In this document: positions 1 to 6,974 of the stretch, piece by piece
How positions within the stretch are numbered: position 1 is the stretch's first letter
How the letters are laid out: each line of letters opens with the position of its first letter
Assembly: GCA_934133165.1 (NCBI GenBank)
Contig: CAKPAW010000021.1
Coordinates: 1-9,627, forward strand
Source of the DNA: an uncultured Clostridia bacterium
GTDB lineage: Bacteria; Bacillota; Clostridia; TANB77; CAG-508
DNA: 9,627 bases
Direction: 5' to 3'
The notes under the pieces: generated by a model
Told to the model about the DNA's origin: nothing
Database searches by the model: none
Seen by the model: the letters and a program-made list of their open reading frames with translations, nothing else
Program-made: the position numbers and the translations under genes

Positions 1-359
1 GCTACATTTCTAAAAGCTATAGCATCTTCTAATTTTTCTAATTCTTTTTCATCAGTTGTTTCTCTTTTTATCATTTCTATAAAAGTTTTTACAATCTCTT
101 TTGATTCTTCTATAGTTTTACCTTTTAGCGTATCTATCATTATAGATGTTGATGCTTGAGAAATTGCACAACCGTGACCCGTAAAAGCCATATCTTCAAT
201 TATATCTCCGTTTAGTTTTAGTTCAAGTGTTATTTCATCTCCGCAATTTGGATTATGACCAACCTCACAGTAGTCTGCATCTTTAAGTTCTTTTTTGTTA
301 TATGAGTTCATGCTATGTTCCATTATTAGCTCGTTATAAACATCTGTTAAGTCTTCCAT
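1..359 (-). CDS. sufU: SufU, Fe-S cluster assembly sulfur-transfer protein (partial, C-terminus cut by window edge)
   Basis: SufU is a small cytosolic zinc protein that accepts persulfide sulfur from SufS and passes it to the SufBCD scaffold in Gram-positive bacteria. I translated the reverse strand from the ATG at 359. 119 residues are visible before the window ends. Conserved IscU/SufU-fold ligands are present: Cys39 and Asp41 in a CGD motif, and Cys64 in GHGCAISQAS. The third cysteine, usually about 62 residues after the second, would lie just past the edge. The spacing after Cys64 fits SufU, which has an insertion, better than classical IscU. The start is supported by an AAAGGA site 7 nt upstream. 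The gene begins 30 nt after the preceding acyltransferase-like gene, so it is almost certainly the same operon. Alternative: a NifU/IscU N-domain protein, which is less likely in this context. Confidence 0.93.
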   Translation of the reverse strand, partial: MEDLTDVYNELIMEHSMNSYNKKELKDADYCEVGHNPNCGDEITLELKLNGDIIEDMAFTGHGCAISQASTSIMIDTLKGKTIEESKEIVKTFIEMIKRETTDEKELEKLEDAIAFRNV

Positions 360-389
360 TTTAATTTCCTTTCCTCGTTTAATTATTTG

Positions 390-1259
390 TTATTTTAAAA
401 TTCCTATACCAGTCTTTATAATTATTTCATTTTTTAATAATTTTTTTACATTTCTTTGTAGAGATGTGTTTTCTTCTAAGTTGTTGTAATTATCGCATTT
501 TCTAACATTGTATACAAAATTTAAAATGTCTGCCGTGCATTCTTCTCCTTCTGTTACTTCAAACATTTTATAAAATTTTGCTATATTCGAATTTTCATCT
601 AACAATTCTTGTATTTGTTTACTTAGTAACCAACTATTACAATAATATTTATAATCTTTTAGTTTAAAATATTTTTCAATTAGTGTTTTAGATTCTTCTA
701 TTGATTTTTTTACTAATTGGTTATCTAAACTATCGCTTCTTGGTATATGTATTTTTATACAATTTTCTTTTTGTTTTGTTATGGGGTTTAATATAGATTC
801 TTCATATTGTAATCTTCCTACTTCTATTAATTTCAAATTAATAAAATATACTCCCCATATCATTTGAGATATTCGTATCCCATCATAGTTTCGTTGATAT
901 ATATCATTAGTAAGTGTTTCTTTTACTCTTATTTTATGAATTTTACATTGCTCACTATCTAAATTGAATTTTTTCATATTATTTAAGTGTGTTTTATATC
1001 CGCTAAGTACCAATATATTGGTAATATAAGGATTATTTTCTTCTCCAAATAATTCTTTAATGTCTTTAAACTTCCATAAGTCAGCTATTTTATTTTCAGT
1101 ATCTTCATATAAAATAGAATATACTTTATCTGCTTCATTTTTAAATTCTTTATTGTTGTTTAAAAATTCTAAACATCTATAGCACTTATTAGCATATGCT
1201 ACATCATCTATTTCATAAAATTTCAAAGCTTGATCTAGTTCTTCTTTATCAATATTCAT
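390..1259 (-). CDS. Acyltransferase-like protein with GNAT-like C-terminal (GNAT_C) domain, embedded in the suf operon
   Basis: 289 residues, predicted soluble. The C-terminal half carries a motif series I recall from the GNAT_C family of clostridial 'acyltransferase domain-containing' proteins: GRLQYE (148-153), IHIPRSDSL (170-178), CNSWLLS (207-213) and SNIAKFYKMFEV (224-235). The N-terminal half would correspond to the accompanying N-acyltransferase N-terminal domain. It contains a CYRC pair at 26-29, and other cysteines are at 105, 167, 207, 241 and 255. The substrate is unknown, and no role in Fe-S assembly is established for the family as far as I know. The gene is 39 nt after the frame-corrected sufS stop and 30 nt before sufU, so it is probably co-transcribed. 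An in-frame TAG directly precedes the ATG, which fixes the start. The AAAGGAG site is 13 nt away, unusually far, so translation may be weak. Family call fairly sure; function unsure. Confidence 0.72.
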   Translation of the reverse strand: MNIDKEELDQALKFYEIDDVAYANKCYRCLEFLNNNKEFKNEADKVYSILYEDTENKIADLWKFKDIKELFGEENNPYITNILVLSGYKTHLNNMKKFNLDSEQCKIHKIRVKETLTNDIYQRNYDGIRISQMIWGVYFINLKLIEVGRLQYEESILNPITKQKENCIKIHIPRSDSLDNQLVKKSIEESKTLIEKYFKLKDYKYYCNSWLLSKQIQELLDENSNIAKFYKMFEVTEGEECTADILNFVYNVRKCDNYNNLEENTSLQRNVKKLLKNEIIIKTGIGILK

Positions 1260-1272
1260 CTATAATTTTATT

Positions 1273-1279
1273 CTCCTTT
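1273..1279 (-). promoter_or_regulatory. Ribosome binding site of the acyltransferase-like gene, long spacing
   Basis: AAAGGAG on the minus strand lies 13 nt before the ATG at 1259, longer than the 5-9 nt seen for the other genes here. An in-frame stop codon immediately before the ATG rules out an upstream start that would shorten the spacing. Confidence 0.6.
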
Positions 1280-1298
1280 TACAATTCAAAAATTGTAA

Positions 1299-2520
<1,222 letters not shown>

Positions 2521-2534
2521 TAACATCCTTCCTT

Positions 2535-2732
2535 CTATCTTTCATCATCTATTTCTATCATTTTTCTAGATTCTCTACATTCTTGAGTACTTACTATTTT
2601 CTTTTCTTCATTAAACGCTCTTTCAAACTCATCATAATTTGGCTCAATCGGATTCAATTTTACATCTTGGTACTTAATCATATTTTTCCAGTTTTCCATA
2701 AAATTGTCCATAAACTCTTTTGAACTTTTCAT
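2535..2732 (-). CDS. Small uncharacterised protein between sufD and sufS
   Basis: I do not recognise this protein. From the ATG at 2732 it is 65 residues: charged, with no signal peptide or membrane segment. It has a helix-prone, Met- and Lys-rich N-terminal part, a central NPIEPNYDEFERAF stretch, one cysteine (TQECRES) and an acidic end (IEIDDER). A longer version from a TTG at 2750 is possible. The ATG is preferred because a purine-rich AAAGGG site lies about 9 nt before it. The gene begins 28 nt after the sufD stop, and its stop codon abuts the sufS ribosome binding site, so it is tightly built into the operon. The protein-like composition and tight spacing argue it is real. A regulatory or accessory role in Fe-S assembly is inference only. 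Confidence 0.7.
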   Translation of the reverse strand: MKSSKEFMDNFMENWKNMIKYQDVKLNPIEPNYDEFERAFNEEKKIVSTQECRESRKMIEIDDER

Positions 2733-2760
2733 TATTCTTTTCCCTTTCAACTTATTTTTA

Positions 2761-3822
2761 TTAGTCTAGCCTTTTTTCAATTTCATTTATAATTTGATTT
2801 TTTAATTCTTCGTTTTCTATTCTTTCTAATATCTCGTTAAATCTTGCTCTAACCATCAGTTTCATAGCTTCTTTAAGTTCAAAACCTCTACTCATTATAT
2901 AAAATAGCTCTTTCTCCCCTATTTTTCCTGCTGAACTTGAATGATTTCCTTCTACCTCTTCTTCTGAGCAAAGAAGCATTGGCAAAGCTAAAGATTTTGC
3001 TGTATCAGATAAAAGCATACATGCTTCATTTTCATTTCCAGTAGCTTTTTTACAACCCTTCTTGAAGTCTATTGTACCTTTAAAATGCTTTTTAGCTTTA
3101 TCTTTTAAAGCTCCTTGAACTTCAATATTTATATTAGTTTTTTTGCCACGTAATTCTGCAATATAGTTTAAGTCAAATAGCTGGTCTTCTTTTCCTAAAT
3201 AGATAGTATTTAACGTGTTGTCAGAAAAATCTCCTAACAAATTAGAATAATAATTTGTTATACTATTCTTTCCGCCAAAATCTACTATAGTATAGTTAAC
3301 TTTAGCATTTTCTTCAAAATCATTTTGTATGCTCATAAAATTGTTTGAAAATTTATTCATAAGGTTTACTATTACTATATTTACTGTAGCATTTTCTTTG
3401 GCTACTACATTAACTATTCCATTATGAAATGCTTTTATATCTTCTTCAGACTCGTATTTTATAATAATACTCATTTTTGAATTTGTTTCTGCTTCAATTT
3501 GAATATTTTCAACTAATGTAGCATTTTCTTTATCAAATTTAAAATCTATTTGAACTTCTTTTTCTTCGTTTTCTTTTACTTGTATTCTAATCTTTTTATT
3601 TGCCTTGCTTTTTATCAAATTGGTAAACTCCTCGTGTATGCCATATACAAGGTTAAAATCATTTACATTTTCGCCTATTATTAAATTAGAATTATTGTTA
3701 ATTGTCACATTACTAAATTCAGGTATTATTTCCGGTATCTCTATGTTTTCTAATTTAATATTATTTATATTAAAATTTCTTGAAGTTCTTACAGGTGTTT
3801 CATTTAATTTTAATTTTTCCAT
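2761..3822 (-). CDS. sufD: SufD, Fe-S cluster scaffold subunit
   Basis: SufD is the partner of SufB in the SufBC2D scaffold, which builds Fe-S clusters using SufC ATPase action. The protein is 353 residues, shorter than typical SufD of about 420-437, with the shortening mostly in the N-terminal region. The divergent middle is the usual beta-helix. The C-terminal core is clear: MLLCSEEEVEGNHSSSAG followed by GEKELFYIMSRG, with the conserved His near 294 that aligns with the histidine implicated at the SufB-SufD interface. The neighbouring cysteine found in E. coli SufD is not present here. A strong AAAGGA site lies 5 nt before the ATG. Unusually for this operon, 211 nt of repeat-like DNA separates it from sufB. 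The small unknown gene follows 28 nt after its stop. Confidence 0.93.
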   Translation of the reverse strand: MEKLKLNETPVRTSRNFNINNIKLENIEIPEIIPEFSNVTINNNSNLIIGENVNDFNLVYGIHEEFTNLIKSKANKKIRIQVKENEEKEVQIDFKFDKENATLVENIQIEAETNSKMSIIIKYESEEDIKAFHNGIVNVVAKENATVNIVIVNLMNKFSNNFMSIQNDFEENAKVNYTIVDFGGKNSITNYYSNLLGDFSDNTLNTIYLGKEDQLFDLNYIAELRGKKTNINIEVQGALKDKAKKHFKGTIDFKKGCKKATGNENEACMLLSDTAKSLALPMLLCSEEEVEGNHSSSAGKIGEKELFYIMSRGFELKEAMKLMVRARFNEILERIENEELKNQIINEIEKRLD

Positions 3823-3837
3823 ATTTATCCTTTCTTG

Positions 3838-4035
3838 TTAGGGACGCCCATTTTTCGAAAATTTTTTCAATTAGGGACACCCCTTATTTTTAATTTTCTC
3901 ATATTTGCTGTCCTTTTTAGCCCCCATTTTTGAAATATCATATTCTTTTAATATTTTAACAATCTTAAGCTTTTTATCAAAAGTTTCTATATTTTTATGT
4001 AAAGGACAAAAGTGACCCGTCCCCAAATGTCCTTT
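3838..4035 (-). repeat. REP/MITE-like repeat debris between sufB and sufD
   Basis: This is the only long gap inside the sufCBD block. One end holds an inverted repeat, AAAGGACA (4001-4008) with TGTCCTTT (4028-4035), enclosing the plus-strand string GTGACCCGTCCCC and overlapping the sufB stop codon. The other end has two near-direct repeats, TTAGGGACGCCCA (3838-3850) and TTAGGGACACCCC (3871-3883), 33 bp apart. GGGACG/CCCGTCCCC words next to a TTTTGTCC string resemble the ends of REP elements mobilised by IS200-like (RAYT) transposases in clostridia; that link is from memory. On the minus strand the span 3871-4038 is an open frame of 55 codons, lysine-rich, without an ATG at its beginning. It could be a remnant. 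I do not call it a gene. Confidence 0.6.
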
Positions 4036-5434
4036 ATCCTATTGCTCCTTCTAATTCTAAGTTAATTAAATTGTTCATTTCTACTGCATATTCTACAGGT
4101 AATTCTTTTGATATTGGATATGCAAATCCTCTTACTATCATTGCTTTTGCGTCTTCTTCTGATAATCCTCTACTCATTAGGTAGAATATTGTTTTATCAC
4201 TTATTTTTCCTATTTTTGCTTCGTGTGAGAATTCTACTTCATCTGTTCTTATATCATTTACTGGTATTGTGTCTGATATTGATATATCATCTAGCATAAG
4301 TGATTCGCATGATACAGAACATTTAGAGTTTACTGCGTTTTCGTTTATTCTTACTAAACTCCTATATGTGCACTTTCCACCATTTTTTGATATTGATTTT
4401 GCATTTACTACACTTGATGTGTTTGGAGCGTTGTGAACTACTTTAAATCCATTGTCTAGGTTTTGTCCACCTCCTGCAAATGAGATTCCTGTATATTCTG
4501 TTTTAGCGTTTTCTCCATTTAATATACTCATTGGATAAAGCATTGATATTTTTGAACCAAATGAACCTGTTACCCAGTCTACTTGTGCATTTTTTCCTAC
4601 AATTGCTTTTTTTGTATTTAAGTTAAGCATATTTTTTGACCAGTTTTCTATTGTAGAATATCTTAAATATGCGTTGTCTTTTACATATAATTCAACACAT
4701 CCTGCATGTAAATTTACTTTGTTGTATTTTGGTGCGCTACATCCTTCTATAAAGTGAAGACTTGCTCCCTCATCTACTATTATTAAAGTATGTTCAAATT
4801 GTCCTGATTCTGGTGAATTTAGTCTAAAGTATGATTGAAGTGGTATGTCCACTTTTACTCCTTTTGGAACATATACAAAAGAACCTCCTGACCATACTGC
4901 TCCATGAAGTGCTACAAATTTGTGGTCTGTAACTGGTACACATTTCATAAAATGTTCTTTTACTAAATCCGGATATTCTCTTACTGCTGTTTCCATATCT
5001 GTATAAATTACACCTTGTTTTATAAGGTCTTCTTTCATGCTATGGTAAACTACTTCTGAATCGTATTGAGCACCAACACCTGCTAAAGATGTTTTTTCTG
5101 CTTCTGGAATTCCTAATTTATCAAAAGTATTTTTTATATCTTCTGGTACATCTTCCCATGAACTATTTAATTTTGTTTTTGGGCGTACATATGTTGCAAT
5201 TTCATCCATATTTAATTCTGAAATATCTGGTCCCCATGTTGGAAGTTCTAATTTATTATATGTTTCTAATGCTTTTAATCGTAGCTGTCTCATCCATTCT
5301 GGGTCATTTTTTTGTTTTGATATTTCTTCTATAATTTCTTTAGTTAATCCTTTTTTTATTTTAAAGTCATATTCGTCTTTATTTTTTATATCATAAATAT
5401 TTCTATTTATTTCTTCAACTTGAGTCTTTGACAT
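4034..5434 (-). CDS. sufB: SufB, Fe-S cluster scaffold subunit
   Basis: SufB is the main scaffold of the SufBC2D complex, receiving sulfur from SufS/SufU and holding the nascent cluster. The protein is 466 residues from the ATG at 5434, matching Gram-positive SufB. Highly conserved blocks are visible: LTKEIIEEIS, PEWMRQLRLKALE, LAGVGAQYDSEVVYHSM, FVYVPKGVKVDIPLQSYFR, LHFIEGCSAPKY, and near the end CSVSCESLMLDD and EFSHEAKIGKI. The cysteine of CESL (about 376) aligns with the essential E. coli Cys405. The His-Glu pair near 404-405 aligns with the SufB-SufD interface residues. An upstream ATG at 5440 would sit too close to the ribosome binding site. The sufC stop is 16 nt upstream, so the two genes are translated from one message. 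The stop codon overlaps the inverted repeat of the downstream element. Confidence 0.97.
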   Translation of the reverse strand: MSKTQVEEINRNIYDIKNKDEYDFKIKKGLTKEIIEEISKQKNDPEWMRQLRLKALETYNKLELPTWGPDISELNMDEIATYVRPKTKLNSSWEDVPEDIKNTFDKLGIPEAEKTSLAGVGAQYDSEVVYHSMKEDLIKQGVIYTDMETAVREYPDLVKEHFMKCVPVTDHKFVALHGAVWSGGSFVYVPKGVKVDIPLQSYFRLNSPESGQFEHTLIIVDEGASLHFIEGCSAPKYNKVNLHAGCVELYVKDNAYLRYSTIENWSKNMLNLNTKKAIVGKNAQVDWVTGSFGSKISMLYPMSILNGENAKTEYTGISFAGGGQNLDNGFKVVHNAPNTSSVVNAKSISKNGGKCTYRSLVRINENAVNSKCSVSCESLMLDDISISDTIPVNDIRTDEVEFSHEAKIGKISDKTIFYLMSRGLSEEDAKAMIVRGFAYPISKELPVEYAVEMNNLINLELEGAIG

Positions 5435-5440
5435 GTTCAT

Positions 5441-5447
5441 TTCCTTT
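5441..5447 (-). promoter_or_regulatory. Ribosome binding site deciding the sufB start
   Basis: AAAGGAA on the minus strand runs directly into the ATG at 5440, leaving almost no spacer. The ATG at 5434 sits at normal distance. This favours a 466-residue SufB beginning MSKTQVEE over a 468-residue form. Confidence 0.6.
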
Positions 5448-5450
5448 CAT

Positions 5451-6188
5451 TTATTTAAACATACTATATCCGTTCTCTTCAATTTCTGACGCTAATTCTT
5501 GCGTACCTGTTTTTACAATTTTTCCATTTACTAAAACATGTACATAATCAACTTTTAAGCTGTGTAAAATTTTAGTATTATGAGTAATAATTAAAACTGC
5601 ATTATTCTCATTTTTAAACATTTCTATTCCTTTTGAAACAGTCTTTATTGCATCTACATCAAGGCCTGAATCTGTTTCATCTAAAATCGCAAGCGTTGGA
5701 TTTAATACAAGCATTTGTAATATTTCGTTTTTCTTTTTTTCTCCGCCAGAAAAACCTACATTTAAGCTTCTTTCCATATTCTTTGGATTCATGTTTAGCT
5801 CTTCCATATATTTTGCAAGTTCATCTTTAAATTTAAATATTTTTACAGGCTCACCAGTAATTTTATTTTTAGCATATTTCAAAAAGTTTGTAACAGAAAC
5901 TCCTGGTATTTCTTCTGGTAATTGGAAAGACATAAAAATACCTTTTCTTGCTATTTCGTCTGTTTTTAAATTTGTTATATCTGTTCCTTCAAAATTAATT
6001 GTTCCATTTGTTTTTGTGTATTCTGGATTATTTAATATTGCATTTGCAGTTGTAGTTTTACCAGAACCATTTGGTCCCATTATTACATGGATTTCTCCTT
6101 TTTTTATATTTAAATCTATTCCCTTTAAAATTTCTTTTTCTCCCACATTTACATGTAAATCTTTTATTTCTAATAATTCGTTACTCAT
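5451..6188 (-). CDS. sufC: SufC, ABC-type ATPase of the Fe-S cluster assembly complex
   Basis: SufC is a soluble ABC ATPase that dimerises on SufB and SufD and drives their conformational change. It is not a transporter despite the fold. The 245-residue length is standard. Motifs in order: Walker A GPNGSGKTT (38-46, Lys44), Q-loop FQ (88-89), PGVSVTNFL typical of SufC, ABC signature FSGGE (146-150) followed by KKKNEILQM, Walker B LAILDE (166-171), the D-loop SGLDVDA characteristic of SufC, and the H-loop histidine in ITHN (203). The ATG at 6188 has a GAAGGG site 9 nt upstream. It lies 129 nt after the regulator gene in the same direction with no obvious terminator between, and 16 nt before sufB. 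Confidence 0.97.
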   Translation of the reverse strand: MSNELLEIKDLHVNVGEKEILKGIDLNIKKGEIHVIMGPNGSGKTTTANAILNNPEYTKTNGTINFEGTDITNLKTDEIARKGIFMSFQLPEEIPGVSVTNFLKYAKNKITGEPVKIFKFKDELAKYMEELNMNPKNMERSLNVGFSGGEKKKNEILQMLVLNPTLAILDETDSGLDVDAIKTVSKGIEMFKNENNAVLIITHNTKILHSLKVDYVHVLVNGKIVKTGTQELASEIEENGYSMFK

Positions 6189-6217
6189 TTTCTATTTCCC
6201 TTCTTAAATTAATCTAT

Positions 6218-6292
6218 CACATACTTTTATTAAAGAATTGCTATGCAAAATTCAGTAAAAATACCGACGCATACTTTTTTACATCAAGAATT
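6218..6292. repeat. Imperfect direct repeat pair in the sufC leader
   Basis: Two related segments, about 50 bp apart, lie at 6268-6292 and 6218-6239. On the plus strand both begin CRCATACTTTT and end AAGAATT, with small gaps between. They fall in the 129-nt gap between the regulator and sufC. They could be binding sites or a small duplication. Confidence 0.3.
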
Positions 6293-6301
6293 TTTAACTT
6301 T

Positions 6302-6321
6302 TTAACACTACAAAATGTTAA
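6302..6321. repeat. Short inverted repeat at the regulator stop, upstream of sufC
   Basis: TTAACA and TGTTAA form perfect 6-bp arms around 8 bp, overlapping the regulator stop codon. There is no U-run after it in the transcript, so it is not a terminator. The arms resemble the TGTTA/TAACA half-sites at the operon promoter, so it may be a further operator. Chance is also possible in such AT-rich DNA. Confidence 0.35.
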
Positions 6322-6770
6322 TTGCTTATTACACTTGTCCTTCTTGCACAACGTCTACATTTTTCCTTATTTATATCATAGTCACAATCTAAATTTGTTA
6401 AACCTAAAACTTTATGAATATATTTTGCAAGTTTATTTGTTGTATCATCTGATATTACAGATTTGATGTTTTCTGCTTCTCCTTGAGCTTGTTCATCTTC
6501 TAAATTTAAAACGTCTTTTAAAAATAAATAAACTATATCATAAGTTTCTAATATTTTTTTAGCTAGTTCTTCTCCTTTTTCAGTAAGTTCTATAGTTCCA
6601 TATGATTGATAGTTTACCATTTCATTTTCTTTTAAATTTTTTATTGCTTTGTTGACGCTTGGTTTAGTACAATTCATTTTGTTAGCAATATCTGTAACAC
6701 GCACATTTTCATTTTGTTTTTTTAATATGTATATTGTTTTTAGATATTCCTCTAAAGACTTTGATATCAT
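6318..6770 (-). CDS. DtxR/MntR-like winged-helix regulator lacking most metal ligands, with a C-terminal cysteine triad
   Basis: 150 residues. The N-terminal 75 residues are a DtxR-family winged helix: SLEEYLKTIYIL, then VTDIANKMNCTKPSVNKAIKNL as helix-turn-helix, then the wing ending IELTEKGEELAKKIL. A dimerisation region follows. By eye alignment to MntR and IdeR, several metal ligands are replaced: MntR Glu11 by Lys11, His77 by Tyr77, Glu102 by Lys103 and His103 by Ser104. Only Glu8 (in place of Asp8) and Glu100 (for Glu99) remain. The tail carries Cys129, Cys138 and Cys141 (C-x8-C-x2-C) near basic residues, and Cys34 lies in the recognition region. An AAGGAG site is 7 nt before the ATG. 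As first gene of the suf operon, with operator-like sites at its own promoter, it is probably the autoregulated suf regulator. An iron, Fe-S or redox signal is inference. Alternative: a plain metal-responsive repressor. Confidence 0.88.
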   Translation of the reverse strand: MISKSLEEYLKTIYILKKQNENVRVTDIANKMNCTKPSVNKAIKNLKENEMVNYQSYGTIELTEKGEELAKKILETYDIVYLFLKDVLNLEDEQAQGEAENIKSVISDDTTNKLAKYIHKVLGLTNLDCDYDINKEKCRRCARRTSVISN

Positions 6771-6785
6771 AATATTTCTCCTTTT

Positions 6786-6803
6786 TGTTAGTCTTGGTTA
6801 ACA
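6786..6803 (-). promoter_or_regulatory. Operator-like site 2 at the transcription start
   Basis: TGTTAGTCTTGGTTAACA on the plus strand has perfect 5-bp inverted arms (TGTTA/TAACA) around 8 bp and abuts the -10 box. Read on the minus strand it begins TGTTAACCAAGACTAAC, matching operator-like site 1 in all but four positions. The pair brackets the promoter, the arrangement expected for autorepression. Confidence 0.5.
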
Positions 6804-6831
6804 TTATAATATTTTTTGAATTGTTTGTCAA
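6803..6831 (-). promoter_or_regulatory. Consensus sigma-A promoter of the regulator-suf operon
   Basis: On the minus strand a perfect TTGACA (-35, 6826-6831) and a perfect TATAAT (-10, 6803-6808) are separated by 17 bp. The start of transcription would lie near 6796, about 25 nt before the regulator ATG. It is the strongest promoter in the window. Because no terminator is seen before sufC, it likely drives the whole suf operon. Confidence 0.85.
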
Positions 6832-6839
6832 GGCTAACA
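6823..6839 (-). promoter_or_regulatory. Operator-like site 1 overlapping the -35 box
   Basis: The minus-strand sequence TGTTAGCCTTGACAAAC contains the -35 hexamer. Its GTTAGCCT octamer equals the centre of the classical DtxR/IdeR box. It is similar (13 of 17 positions) to the second site just downstream of the -10. A repressor bound here would block RNA polymerase. Binding by the adjacent regulator is inferred. Confidence 0.5.
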
Positions 6840-6893
6840 TTGCAATTTTTGTATATTTTGTTCAATTATTTTTGATTAATTTATTATTAACTT

Positions 6894-6926
6894 AACTGTT
6901 TTTTTGCCCCGTCCCTAAAAACAGTT
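6894..6926. repeat. Inverted repeat enclosing a CCCCGTCCC word
   Basis: AACTGTTTTT (6894-6903) and AAAAACAGTT (6917-6926) form perfect 10-bp arms around 13 nt containing GCCCCGTCCCT. On the minus strand this reads TTTAGGGACGGGGC, sharing the TTAGGGACG word with the repeats between sufB and sufD. It lies immediately after the flippase terminator and may act as a second terminator or be a REP-type remnant. Confidence 0.5.
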
Positions 6927-6927
6927 A

Positions 6928-6957
6928 GAAAAAAACTTACACCTAAATGTAAGTTTT
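6928..6957 (-). terminator. Intrinsic terminator of the flippase gene
   Basis: AAAACTTACA (6932-6941) pairs perfectly with TGTAAGTTTT (6948-6957) around a 6-nt loop. In the minus-strand transcript the stem is followed by a run of U residues. It lies about 17 nt after the flippase stop and separates that gene from the suf operon promoter. Confidence 0.8.
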
Positions 6958-6974
6958 AACTATTCTTCTGAAAT

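Noticed and set aside
2733..2750. TTG start extending the small protein by six residues
   Set aside because: The extension would use the purine-rich ribosome binding site as coding sequence. The ATG at 2732 is better placed.
4001..4035. Hairpin after sufB as an intrinsic terminator
   Set aside because: The stem is not followed by a U-run in the minus-strand transcript, and sufD must be expressed downstream. It is better explained as the end of a repeat element.
3871..4038. 55-codon lysine-rich open frame between sufB and sufD as a gene
   Set aside because: No ATG near its beginning, no ribosome binding site for it, and it lies within repeat-like DNA. It may be a remnant but is not supported as a gene.
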